From: Methylomonas sp. | GTDB lineage: Bacteria > Pseudomonadota > Gammaproteobacteria > Methylococcales > Methylomonadaceae | Direction: 5' to 3' | Assembly (NCBI RefSeq): GCF_023228165.1 | Contig: NZ_JALOBS010000034.1 | Coordinates: forward strand, 1 to 48,957 | Length of the DNA stretch: 48,957 bases | Shown: piece by piece, positions 6,863-14,921 of the stretch | How positions within the stretch are numbered: the first letter of the stretch is position 1 | How the letters are laid out: each line of letters starts with the position of its first letter | Program-made: the position numbers and the translations under genes | The notes under the pieces: generated by a model | What the model saw: only the letters and a program-made list of their open reading frames with translations | What the model was told of the DNA's origin: nothing | The model's database searches: none

Positions 6863-8341
6863 ATGGCTGCCATGACAAGAGAAGAGACCGAAGCGCTTAT
6901 TCAAGAAGTGCTGGAAGTCTATCCCGAAAAAGCAAAAAAAGATCGTGAAAAACATTTAGCGATTAACGATCAAAGCCTGGAAAAGGCCAACAAATGTATT
7001 ACTTCAAACCGTAAATCCTTGCCGGGCGTCATGACCATTCGTGGTTGTGCCTATGCCGGTTCCAAAGGGGTGGTTTGGGGTCCGATCAAGGATATGATCC
7101 ATATTTCTCACGGTCCTGTGGGTTGCGGACAATATTCCCGCGCCGGCCGCCGTAACTACTACGTCGGTACCACAGGTATCAACACCTTCGGTACCATGAA
7201 CTTTACTTCCGACTTTACCGAAAAAGACATCGTATTCGGCGGCGATAAAAAACTGGCCAAACTGATCGATGAAATCGAAGTATTGTTCCCAATGAACAAA
7301 GGTATCTCAATTCAATCAGAGTGCCCAATCGGTCTGATTGGTGACGATATTGAAGCGGTTGCCAAGGTCAAAAATAAAGAACACGGCAAAACTATCGTGC
7401 CAGTTCGTTGCGAAGGTTTCCGCGGCGTATCTCAATCCTTAGGTCACCACATCGCCAACGACGCGATTCGTGACTGGGTATTGGAAAAACGCGACGGTGA
7501 CGATAGCTTCCCAACCACACCGTATGACGTTGCCGTAATCGGCGACTACAACATCGGCGGTGACGCTTGGGCTTCTAGAACATTATTGGAAGAAATGGGT
7601 TTGCGGGTTGTTGCTCAATGGTCCGGAGACGGTACTATTGCCGAGATCGAAAAAACCCCAAAAGTGAAATTGAACCTGATTCACTGCTATCGTTCAATGA
7701 ACTACATCGCCCGCCATATGGAAGAAAAATATTCTATCCCCTGGATTGAATACAACTTCTTCGGCCCAACCAAAATCGCCGAGTCCTTGCGTAGAATCGC
7801 CGAGCATTTCGATGACACCATCAAAGAAGGCGCGGAACGCGTTATCGCGCGTTACAAAGCGGATTACGATGCGGTTATTGCCAAATACAAACCCCGATTG
7901 GAAGGCAAACGCGTGATGTTGTACATCGGCGGCTTGCGTCCACGCCACGTGATCGGTGCCTATGAAGATTTAGGCATGGAAGTGGTCGGTACCGGTTATG
8001 AATTCGGCCACAACGACGATTACGATCGTACCATCAAGGAAATGGGTAACGCGACTTTGCTGTATGACGATGTCACCGGCTACGAATTCGAAGAATTCGT
8101 CAAAAAAGTGCAACCCGACTTGGTTGGTTCCGGCGTTAAAGAGAAATACATTTTCCAAAAAATGGGCGTGCCGTTCCGGCAAATGCACTCATGGGATTAT
8201 TCCGGTCCTTACCATGGTTATGACGGCTTTGCCATCTTTGCCCGTGATATGGATATGACCATTAATAACCCTTGCTGGAAAAGCTTTAAAGCGCCTTGGA
8301 AAACCGAAGCTGCTAGCGAGCCCGTCAAGGCGGTCGCCTAA
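6863..8341 (+). CDS. nifD: Nitrogenase MoFe protein alpha subunit NifD
   Basis: NifD holds the FeMo-cofactor and half of each P-cluster in the alpha2-beta2 dinitrogenase. In this 492-residue sequence the key residues fall at the same numbers as in the Azotobacter enzyme: P-cluster ligands C62, C88 and C154; FeMo-co ligands C275 (LIHCYRS) and H442 (MHSWDYSGPYHGYDGF); and the substrate-pocket residues V70, Q191 and H195. This marks it as the molybdenum type, not a vanadium or iron-only paralogue. A GGAGG site precedes the ATG. 183 bp with two hairpins separate it from nifK. Confidence 0.99.
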   Translation: MAAMTREETEALIQEVLEVYPEKAKKDREKHLAINDQSLEKANKCITSNRKSLPGVMTIRGCAYAGSKGVVWGPIKDMIHISHGPVGCGQYSRAGRRNYYVGTTGINTFGTMNFTSDFTEKDIVFGGDKKLAKLIDEIEVLFPMNKGISIQSECPIGLIGDDIEAVAKVKNKEHGKTIVPVRCEGFRGVSQSLGHHIANDAIRDWVLEKRDGDDSFPTTPYDVAVIGDYNIGGDAWASRTLLEEMGLRVVAQWSGDGTIAEIEKTPKVKLNLIHCYRSMNYIARHMEEKYSIPWIEYNFFGPTKIAESLRRIAEHFDDTIKEGAERVIARYKADYDAVIAKYKPRLEGKRVMLYIGGLRPRHVIGAYEDLGMEVVGTGYEFGHNDDYDRTIKEMGNATLLYDDVTGYEFEEFVKKVQPDLVGSGVKEKYIFQKMGVPFRQMHSWDYSGPYHGYDGFAIFARDMDMTINNPCWKSFKAPWKTEAASEPVKAVA

Positions 8342-8353
8342 TCGTTAGTCTTG

Positions 8354-8475
8354 AACTGGGTTGTTTTTCAGCCCAGTTTGATCGGTTCGGCTAGCGCTGT
8401 CGCATAGGTGCGCACAACTAGAAGTTCCGGAAAATGTACATGGTACGCGCCTCCCCTCAAAGGCTTTGGCGTACC
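8354..8475. repeat. Two hairpins in the nifD-nifK spacer
   Basis: The first has arms AACTGGG (8354-8360) and CCCAGTT (8372-8378). The second has arms GGTACGC (8442-8448) and GCGTACC (8469-8475). Neither is followed by a T-run, so they are not intrinsic terminators; they may shape mRNA stability or translation of nifK. Confidence 0.55.
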
Positions 8476-8524
8476 CCTTCCTCAACACGTAGTCCACAGA
8501 TTAGTGGCGCGTTAGGAGATTATC

Positions 8525-10096
8525 ATGAGCCAAGAAGTCGATAACATTCAACCCAGTTACCCTTTATTCAGAAACGATGAATACAAGGAAAATATCGCTA
8601 ACAAACAAGCGCAGTATGAAGAGCGTCATCCGCAAGAAGCAATCGACGAAGTATTTCAATGGACGACCACCAAAGAATATCAAGAGCTGAACTTCAACCG
8701 TGAAGCTCTGACTGTCAATCCTGCCAAAGCCTGCCAACCGTTGGGTGCTGTTTTATGCGCCTTGGGTTTCGAGAAAACCATGCCTTACGTGCACGGCTCG
8801 CAAGGTTGCGTGGCTTACTTCCGTACTTACTTCAACCGTCATTTCAAAGAGCCTGTTTCTTGCGTATCGGACTCCATGACCGAAGACGCGGCGGTATTCG
8901 GTGGTCAGAAAAATATGTTCGCTGGTTTGGAAAATGCGAAAGCCTTATACAAACCCGCCATGATTGCCGTATCGACTACCTGTATGGCCGAAGTGATCGG
9001 TGACGACTTGAATGCGTTCATCAACAACGCCAAAAAAGACGGTCATATCGATGAGGATTATCCCGTACCGTTCGCGCATACGCCAAGCTTCGTCGGTAGC
9101 CATACCACGGGTTGGGACAACATGTTCGAAGGTATTGCTCGCTACTTCACCTTGAACTTTATGGAAGGTAAAGAAGTCGGCTCCAACGGCAAAATCAACT
9201 TTGTGCCCGGTTTCGAAACCTATTTAGGCAACTTCCGCGTCATTGCTCGGATGATGAAAGAAATGGGCGTTGATTACACCTTGATGAGCGATCCTACGGA
9301 AACCCTGGATACGCCTGCGGACGGCGAGTTCCGTATGTATGCCGGTGGTACTACCATGGATGAAGTCAAAGATGCGCCTAACGCCATCGACACCATTTTG
9401 TTGCAACCTTGGCAGTTGGAAAAAACCAAAAAATTCGTGCAAAACACCTGGAAGCACGATGCGCCTAAACTGAACATTCCTATGGGCTTGGAATGGACAG
9501 ACCAATTGTTGATGAAAGTCTCGGAATTGACCGGTAAACCTATCCCAGCTTCACTGGAAAAAGAGCGCGGCCGTTTAGTGGATATGATGACCGACTCGCA
9601 CGCTTGGTTGCATGGCAAAAAATTCGCTTTGTACGGCGATGCCGACTTTGCCTTGGGTATGACCAAATTCCTGTTGGAAATGGGCGCCGAAGTAACGGAT
9701 GTATTGGTTAACCATGCCAACAAACGCTTCAAAAAAGCCTGCGAAGAAGTGTTGGCAGCATCACCTTACGGTAAAAACGCTACGGTACATATCGGTAAAG
9801 ACTTGTGGCATTTCCGTTCCTTGATGTTTACCAACAAACCGGACTTCATGATCGGCAACTCATATGGTAAATTCATCCAACGCGATACCTTCTACAAAGG
9901 TGAAGCGGACGAAGTGCCATTGATCCGCATCGGCTTCCCCATCTTCGACCGTCACCATCTACACCGCATGACAACCCTGGGTTACGAAGGTGCGATGTAT
10001 ATGCTGACCACCTTGGTGAACGCCGTCCTGGAGCAATTGGATAAAGAAACCAAAGGCATGGGAACTACCGACTACAACTACGATTTGATTCGTTAA
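8525..10096 (+). CDS. nifK: Nitrogenase MoFe protein beta subunit NifK
   Basis: NifK pairs with NifD and supplies the other P-cluster ligands. In the 523-residue protein C70 (AKACQP), C95 (GSQGCVAYFR) and C153 (STTCMAEVIGDD) sit at the canonical positions, and S188, the extra P-cluster ligand in oxidised enzyme, is also present. The N-terminal extension (about 1-50) is the kind seen in Mo nitrogenases of proteobacteria. A ribosome-binding site (AGGAG) precedes the ATG. The stop codon is followed after 14 nt by a well-formed terminator hairpin before nifT. Confidence 0.99.
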   Translation: MSQEVDNIQPSYPLFRNDEYKENIANKQAQYEERHPQEAIDEVFQWTTTKEYQELNFNREALTVNPAKACQPLGAVLCALGFEKTMPYVHGSQGCVAYFRTYFNRHFKEPVSCVSDSMTEDAAVFGGQKNMFAGLENAKALYKPAMIAVSTTCMAEVIGDDLNAFINNAKKDGHIDEDYPVPFAHTPSFVGSHTTGWDNMFEGIARYFTLNFMEGKEVGSNGKINFVPGFETYLGNFRVIARMMKEMGVDYTLMSDPTETLDTPADGEFRMYAGGTTMDEVKDAPNAIDTILLQPWQLEKTKKFVQNTWKHDAPKLNIPMGLEWTDQLLMKVSELTGKPIPASLEKERGRLVDMMTDSHAWLHGKKFALYGDADFALGMTKFLLEMGAEVTDVLVNHANKRFKKACEEVLAASPYGKNATVHIGKDLWHFRSLMFTNKPDFMIGNSYGKFIQRDTFYKGEADEVPLIRIGFPIFDRHHLHRMTTLGYEGAMYMLTTLVNAVLEQLDKETKGMGTTDYNYDLIR

Positions 10097-10110
10097 TTTC
10101 GTCGATCCCC

Positions 10111-10143
10111 GTAGGGTGGGCTATGCTCACCCTGCTTTTTTTT
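10111..10143 (+). terminator. Intrinsic terminator/attenuator between nifK and nifT
   Basis: An 11-bp stem (10111-10121 with 10125-10135, two G-U pairs) with a 3-nt loop is followed by eight T (10136-10143). This is a strong intrinsic terminator by structure. No promoter is evident before nifT 15 bp later, so nifT and the genes after it probably depend on read-through. Confidence 0.8.
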
Positions 10144-10158
10144 GCTTTGGAGAACCCT

Positions 10159-10371
10159 ATGCCCAGCGTCATGCTCAGAAAACGTGAAGATGGTAAGTTA
10201 CTGTTTTACGTGGCCAAAAAGGATCTGGAAGAAACCATCGAAACGATTGAATTCGATAGCCCGGAAAAATGGGGTGGTGAAGTGGTATTAGGTGACGGTT
10301 CTAAGTATTACTTCGAACCCATGGAGCCCGCGCCGAAAATCCCCCTGACTTTGCAAGCAAAACGTTTATAA
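10159..10371 (+). CDS. nifT: NifT/FixU protein
   Basis: A 70-residue protein starting MPSVMLRKREDGKLLFYVAK, with a GGAG site 7 nt upstream; an upstream in-frame start at 10123 lies in the terminator hairpin and is rejected. The sequence has the NifT/FixU pattern of a small beta-rich protein (DLEETIETIEF, then WGGEVVLGDGSKYY). It sits directly after nifK in most diazotrophs. Its function is not established; it has been linked to nitrogenase maturation but is often dispensable. Confidence 0.95.
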   Translation: MPSVMLRKREDGKLLFYVAKKDLEETIETIEFDSPEKWGGEVVLGDGSKYYFEPMEPAPKIPLTLQAKRL

Positions 10372-10383
10372 AAGGAGGCCGCC

Positions 10384-10584
10384 ATGGCTCTATATATTGT
10401 TGCTGAAGAATGTATTTCCTGCGGAGATTGCAAACCCGTTTGCCCGACCGATTCTATCAAGGAAGGTGCCGTGGTTTTCGAGATCAGCAAGAAAACCTGC
10501 ACCGAATGTAACGGTGATTACGATGAACCGCAATGCGTGAAAGTTTGCCCCATCGATAACTGCATATTACCGTTGGTGGCTTGA
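10384..10584 (+). CDS. 2[4Fe-4S] ferredoxin, nif-associated (FdxN type)
   Basis: The 66-residue protein has two cluster motifs: C10-x2-C13-x2-C16-x3-C20-P and C39-x2-C42-x8-C51-x3-C55-P. The longer gap in the second motif is typical of FdxN-like ferredoxins of nitrogen fixers. Such ferredoxins carry low-potential electrons to NifH or to cofactor-building enzymes such as NifB. An excellent AAGGAGG site lies before the ATG, and the gene starts 12 nt after nifT, so the two are co-transcribed. Which partner it serves cannot be told from sequence. Confidence 0.92.
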   Translation: MALYIVAEECISCGDCKPVCPTDSIKEGAVVFEISKKTCTECNGDYDEPQCVKVCPIDNCILPLVA

Positions 10585-10597
10585 TTAATCCAGACCG

Positions 10598-10675
10598 GGA
10601 TAGGCGCATCGCGCCTTTCCGGCAAACCTGAGTTCCGCCGGAAGCACCTGATTCCGCTAACGCTGATCAGGTTTA
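10598..10675. repeat. Hairpins between the ferredoxin gene and the DUF6129-type gene
   Basis: AGGCGC and GCGCCT, flanked by CCGG on both sides, form a compact stem at about 10594-10622. A second stem pairs ACCTGAT with ATCAGGT at about 10648-10673. There is no T-run, so termination is unlikely; an effect on mRNA processing is possible. Confidence 0.4.
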
Positions 10676-10721
10676 TTCCGGCCTCCGTCGCCATGCTCCC
10701 GATTTGAAACAGGAATACGTC

Positions 10722-10988
10722 ATGATCAGCTCAGAACAAGTGCAACGCATTGCTTCCGTCCTCCGTAGCCAGGCGTTGAATGAAGCGGTGGTCTCGGCCC
10801 TCCGGAGTGAATATCCGGGCATACACTTTACCTACTGTATGGAAGATGACCTGCCGAATAACGAGCCGGTGTTGGAAGGCGAGTCTTTTAATATTTATTT
10901 GGTTGACGGTCGGGAACACTGTCTATGTCTGACCAACAACTATGAGAACGCTACAGGCATTGTGATCGCCGAAGTCATCGAGGAATAG
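10722..10988 (+). CDS. Small nif-associated protein (DUF6129-like)
   Basis: An 88-residue acidic protein starting MISSEQVQRIASVLRSQ, with an AGGAA site 6-10 nt upstream; an in-frame TTG 18 nt earlier is less likely. It looks like the DUF6129 family of nitrogen-fixation-associated proteins: an N-terminal helix, then SEYPGIHFTYCMEDD, and a conserved-looking FNIYLVDG segment followed by H-C-L-x-L-T-N. No catalytic motif is visible. It is followed 8 nt later by the LRV gene, so a role in nitrogenase maturation or protection is likely but unproven. The family name is recalled from knowledge, not from a search. Confidence 0.65.
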   Translation: MISSEQVQRIASVLRSQALNEAVVSALRSEYPGIHFTYCMEDDLPNNEPVLEGESFNIYLVDGREHCLCLTNNYENATGIVIAEVIEE

Positions 10989-10996
10989 GTTTACCC

Positions 10997-11761
10997 ATGG
11001 TTGAACCTACCGAGCCCGTTTCGCTGCCCTTGGCCGATTGCAGTCTTTGCCCTTTCCGAAACAAAACCTTGCTGATGGGCCGGTGTATGCCCGGCGATAC
11101 CTGCGTGTTTGTGGAAAGCGGCCGGCAAATCGATCGTTTTTTCCGTGTCAACCCGGCCTACGCCGACTTATATTTACATGATAAATTTTGGGAGCGGCGC
11201 GCCATAGCCGTGCGTTATGCGCCCCAAAAAGCCTTGCATGCCCTGATTACCGACGAAGATGAAGTGGTGCGACGGGCAGTGGCTTATCGCTTGCCCAGTT
11301 CACAGTTACAGCATTTAATCAACGATCCGGACCGGGAAGTCCGCATGACCGTGGCGGATCGCATCGACATGGAACACCTGGAAGCATTGGCCAACGACCC
11401 GGATTACATCGTGCGTCTGATGGTGGCCAAGCGCTTGTCGCCCGGTCGGCTGTTCCGCTTTATCAAGGATGACGATGTGCAAGTGCGTAAAATTGTGGCC
11501 GGGCGTCTGCCGGAGGTGAGTTTGGGCTTGATGGTTAACGATCCGTCCTCGGATGTGCGGCGCATCGTCGCCGACCGTTTGCCGCCCGAAGATGCCGTGG
11601 CGTTGCTTGACGACAGCGACTGGGTAGTCCGCTACACGGCCGCTTTGAAAGTCGATCCCAAAAATCTAAGCGGATTAATCAATGATCCCGAACCTGACGT
11701 GCGCGAAGTGGTGCAACGTCGTCTTCATCCAACCAACGCCTCGGATTCCGAACATGACTGA
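10997..11761 (+). CDS. LRV (leucine-rich repeat variant) 4Fe-4S protein
   Basis: The 254-residue protein starts with a four-cysteine cluster module (C15, C18, C30, C36), followed by about eight tandem repeats of 24 residues with the pattern L..L..D.D..VR..VA.RL. This is the architecture of the LRV protein from Azotobacter vinelandii, a right-handed helical solenoid with an N-terminal 4Fe-4S cluster. Its task is unknown; solenoids normally bind other proteins, so an iron-sulfur-dependent adaptor in nitrogenase assembly is a fair guess. It lies 8 nt after the preceding gene and overlaps the next by 8 bp, so the three are one translational unit. Confidence 0.9.
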   Translation: MVEPTEPVSLPLADCSLCPFRNKTLLMGRCMPGDTCVFVESGRQIDRFFRVNPAYADLYLHDKFWERRAIAVRYAPQKALHALITDEDEVVRRAVAYRLPSSQLQHLINDPDREVRMTVADRIDMEHLEALANDPDYIVRLMVAKRLSPGRLFRFIKDDDVQVRKIVAGRLPEVSLGLMVNDPSSDVRRIVADRLPPEDAVALLDDSDWVVRYTAALKVDPKNLSGLINDPEPDVREVVQRRLHPTNASDSEHD

Positions 11762-12716
11762 ATCGCGATTAGTACTTGCCGGACAAGACATTACCAATTG
11801 CTGTAAACAAATCATCCCCGGTCAAACCGAAGATTTATTGCTGCGCCAACTGCAAAATCTGGTCCCCGATTACCCAGTCCAGCTGGCTTTAACCGGCGAA
11901 GAATGGTATCGGCTTGGCGGCGTAGTGAATATGGACGGTGGGCGTATTGCCAACGATCTAATCGAATGGGCGGAGCGTACCTATCTGGAATGCGGGCAAA
12001 ACCTGCAAACCTTGATCGATTATACCGTCGAGCAAAAGTTGATTGCCACCAAGCAAACCGGCAAAACCTTGTATTTTGTGGTGCAAACCGGCGATAGGGC
12101 TGAGGATTTTACCCTGATTGAGATCGATAAAACGCATGAAGTATCCGATCGTATGCTGGTGAATGAACAGCAACCGCCGGAAGATCTAGAAGAATTTATC
12201 GATCCCTTGCAGCCGTTTTGCATCGAAAGTTTCGGCTTTGGCCATTCGCGCTACACCTATCGCCGCAAAACCGATGTCAAACTGTTCATGGAAGTCATCA
12301 ATGAACGTCATCGCGGCGAACACCCGGTGCAGCGCTTTATGGATGATTGGAACAGAAGCAGTGCCGGGCAGAAAAAACGGCTATCCGACGAATGGATCAT
12401 TCGACCCTATCAACATACAGGGCGTTTCGGCGAGCGGATTGTCAATGCGGAGATCATAAATACCCAGCATTACATTTTGCCGTATCTGGAAGATTTTTCC
12501 GGCAAAAAGGGTAGTGCGCTCAGTAATCTACTCAACCGTTTCGATCGCCAGGCCGGCTATCCATTTGCCTGGTTTTTTTACATGATCAAAGGCAAGCACG
12601 TCTCCACCCATTGCGCCGAAGCGGTTTATAAAGATATTGCCGGCGACTTTGCCTACCTGGGGCAACGCGACGAAGCGGTATTGAGAGACTGGATCGCCAG
12701 CCCTTATAACGTTTAA
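11754..12716 (+). CDS. Uncharacterised protein at the end of the nif operon
   Basis: I do not recognise a named family in this 320-residue soluble protein. The ATG at 11754 overlaps the LRV stop codon (8 bp), which argues for coupled translation; an upstream start at 11682 would overlap by 80 bp and is unlikely. Features: an early double cysteine (NCC, about residues 16-17), the segment LTGEEWYRLGGVVNMDG, several WxxR/PYQHTGRFGERI stretches and two further cysteines. No signal peptide or membrane segment is seen. Its placement with LRV and the DUF6129-like gene suggests a nitrogenase accessory role, which is an inference from context. Confidence 0.75.
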   Translation: MTESRLVLAGQDITNCCKQIIPGQTEDLLLRQLQNLVPDYPVQLALTGEEWYRLGGVVNMDGGRIANDLIEWAERTYLECGQNLQTLIDYTVEQKLIATKQTGKTLYFVVQTGDRAEDFTLIEIDKTHEVSDRMLVNEQQPPEDLEEFIDPLQPFCIESFGFGHSRYTYRRKTDVKLFMEVINERHRGEHPVQRFMDDWNRSSAGQKKRLSDEWIIRPYQHTGRFGERIVNAEIINTQHYILPYLEDFSGKKGSALSNLLNRFDRQAGYPFAWFFYMIKGKHVSTHCAEAVYKDIAGDFAYLGQRDEAVLRDWIASPYNV

Positions 12717-12769
12717 ACCGGGTCGGTTGCGGCGGGTTCGTGCGTATTTTCTAGGGCTAGTCGTTCCGG

Positions 12770-12820
12770 GCCGATGATTTTCTAAACGCATGCTTTTCAA
12801 TGCGTGAGAAAATCATCGGC
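12770..12820. repeat. Long hairpin after the nif operon
   Basis: A perfect 14-bp pair (12770-12783 with 12807-12820) encloses a second 6-bp pair, ACGCAT (12786-12791) and ATGCGT (12800-12805), with an 8-nt loop. No T-run follows on either strand, so it is not a classical intrinsic terminator. It ends 23 bp before the ABC exporter start and could block read-through from nif, protect the nif mRNA 3' end, or control the exporter. Confidence 0.7.
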
Positions 12821-12843
12821 TCCTTCGTCTACCGTAAGCCGGG

Positions 12844-14646
12844 ATGCCAAACTCACACGTTAATCAAAACGCGCCCAGCCGGCGCTTTTCGGTGCTCAAA
12901 AATCTGTGGCCCTTCATCCGTCCTTATCGGGGCAGGATGCTGCTGGCTTTTTTGCTGTTATGTCTGGGTTCCGGCACGCTGTTGCTGGTACCGCTAGCCT
13001 TTCGCGATTTGATCGATTTCGGCTTTGGGCAGCAGCACCGGGCATCTTCCGGATGGTTGGCTTCGTTGAGCCTGAACGGCCACTTTATAGCTTTATTCGG
13101 GCTGGCCTGTGTGTGGGCGCTGGCCATAGCTGGCCGTTATTACACGGTAAATTGGGTAGGCGAACGGGTCACCGCCGATCTGCGCAGCGCGGTCTATGCG
13201 CGGGTCATGCAGCAATCCCCCGCATTTTTTGAAACCCTACAAACCGGCGAAGTTTTGTCGCGGCTGACCGGCGACACCACCCTGATTCAAACCGTGGTCG
13301 GCAGCTCGATTTCCATGGGCTTGCGCAGCCTGTTTCAGTGCGTAGGCGGCATGGCGATGCTGGCGATGACCAGTTTTTATCTGTTCTCGTTAAATTTGGG
13401 GTTGATGTCGGTGCTGATGCTGCCGTTGTTTGCCATTGGCCGGCAGGTCAAAAAGTTATCGCGGGAGTCGCAGGATAAAATTGCCGATGCCTCCGCCTTG
13501 GCTGCGGAAATTCTCAACGCGGTGCCGACCGTGCAGGCCTACACCCAGGAAAATGCCGAGATTGAGCGCTTCACCCGGCGGGCGGAACGGAGTTTTATCA
13601 CTGCGGTACGCCGCAGCCGATTCAGGGCGGCGTTGTCCGCGTTGATTATCATGGCGGTGATGGGCTCGATCGTATTTGTGTTGTGGGTAGGTGCGCAACA
13701 GGTTCATGCCGGCGAAATGTCCGGCGGGCAGCTGGCTTCTTTTGTGTTGTACGCCACGTTGGTGGCCAGTGGTGTCAGCACGCTGGCGGAAGTCTGGGGG
13801 GATTTGATGCGTGCCACCGGAGCCACCGAACGTTTATTGGAATTGCTGCACACCCAATCGACCGTCACCGATGCCAGCGTTTGTCGGAATGGTTTGTCCG
13901 CTACTACGGCCGCTGCGGAAATTCAATTCCGGCAAGTCGGTTTTAACTATCCGTCCCGTCCGCAAACCCCGGCTTTGGAGCAGATCGATTTTACTATTTC
14001 AGCCGGCCAAAGCGTCGCCTTGGTCGGTCCGTCCGGAGCCGGCAAAACCACGCTGTTTCAATTGCTGCTGCGTTTCTACGATATCAGCCAAGGGGCGATT
14101 TTGTTTAATAGTCGGGATATTCGCCGGCTTTCCTTGCAAAATTTACGCAGCAACATTGCGATTGTGCCGCAGGACGCGGTGATATTTTCCGCGAATGCGC
14201 TGGAAAATATCCGCTATGGTCGCCCGACCGCCAGCGATGCGGAGGTGATGAAGGCTGCACAAGCCGCACAGGTGGACGAATTCATCCGCCGTTTGCCGGA
14301 GGGCTATCAAACCTTTCTGGGCGAGCGCGGTGTGCGGTTATCCGGTGGGCAGCGGCAACGCATAGCGATCGCCCGGGCCATGTTGAAAAACGCCCCGTTG
14401 TTATTGCTGGACGAAGCCACCAGTGCCTTGGATACCGAGTCGGAAATTTTGGTACAAGCCGGTTTAAACGCTGCGATGCAGGGACGCACCTCGCTAATTA
14501 TCGCCCATAGGCTGGCGACCGTTAAAAAGGTCGACCGCATTATCGTGTTGGATCAGGGCCGAATCGTCGAAATGGGTGCGCCCGATGAGCTACGCAAACA
14601 AAGCGGACTTTACGCCAGACTGGCCAATTTACAATTCGATTGTTAG
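12844..14646 (+). CDS. ABC exporter half-transporter (MsbA/ABCB type)
   Basis: A 600-residue fused permease-ATPase that would work as a homodimer. The N-terminal part (about 30-320) has six membrane helices of the type I exporter fold. The ATPase domain has Walker A GPSGAGKT (395-402), signature LSGGQ (499-503), Walker B LLLLDE (519-524) and the H-loop IAHR near 553. Proteins of this group export lipids, drugs or peptides; the substrate is not predictable here. The start is an ATG with a weak ribosome site. It follows the nif genes across a long hairpin, and is probably a separate unit. Confidence 0.9.
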   Translation: MPNSHVNQNAPSRRFSVLKNLWPFIRPYRGRMLLAFLLLCLGSGTLLLVPLAFRDLIDFGFGQQHRASSGWLASLSLNGHFIALFGLACVWALAIAGRYYTVNWVGERVTADLRSAVYARVMQQSPAFFETLQTGEVLSRLTGDTTLIQTVVGSSISMGLRSLFQCVGGMAMLAMTSFYLFSLNLGLMSVLMLPLFAIGRQVKKLSRESQDKIADASALAAEILNAVPTVQAYTQENAEIERFTRRAERSFITAVRRSRFRAALSALIIMAVMGSIVFVLWVGAQQVHAGEMSGGQLASFVLYATLVASGVSTLAEVWGDLMRATGATERLLELLHTQSTVTDASVCRNGLSATTAAAEIQFRQVGFNYPSRPQTPALEQIDFTISAGQSVALVGPSGAGKTTLFQLLLRFYDISQGAILFNSRDIRRLSLQNLRSNIAIVPQDAVIFSANALENIRYGRPTASDAEVMKAAQAAQVDEFIRRLPEGYQTFLGERGVRLSGGQRQRIAIARAMLKNAPLLLLDEATSALDTESEILVQAGLNAAMQGRTSLIIAHRLATVKKVDRIIVLDQGRIVEMGAPDELRKQSGLYARLANLQFDC

Positions 14647-14921
14647 TCGACTGTTGTAAGGGAAAATTAACTTAATGCAAGCCATCTGAAATTTTCCACG
14701 GCAGCCAATGGCAATTAATAGGGGTGATTGTTATGCCCTTTGTTGTAATTTTTGTTTCTTTATTCATAAAAGCCAACGTGATGATGAGTGACGTTTTTCT
14801 TCCATGTGATAGTGCCTTTATTGGTTTATGTTATCAAAAAGGTAGAACGTATAAGATGTCTGCTGGTTTTTGGATTCTTTTTTCAAAAGGACTAGAGAAA
14901 TTGTGACCATAGTCTAATCAG
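14647..14921. other. Convergent intergenic region between the ABC exporter and glgC genes
   Basis: The two genes end towards each other. An inverted repeat, GGAAAATT (14661-14668) with AATTTTCC (14690-14697), could fold into a weak hairpin. No convincing gene is present; a short frame at 14724-14906 lacks a credible ribosome site. Confidence 0.5.

Noticed and set aside
14724..14906. 60-codon frame between the ABC exporter and glgC genes
   Set aside because: GTG start, poor ribosome site, no recognisable features; probably chance in AT-rich DNA.
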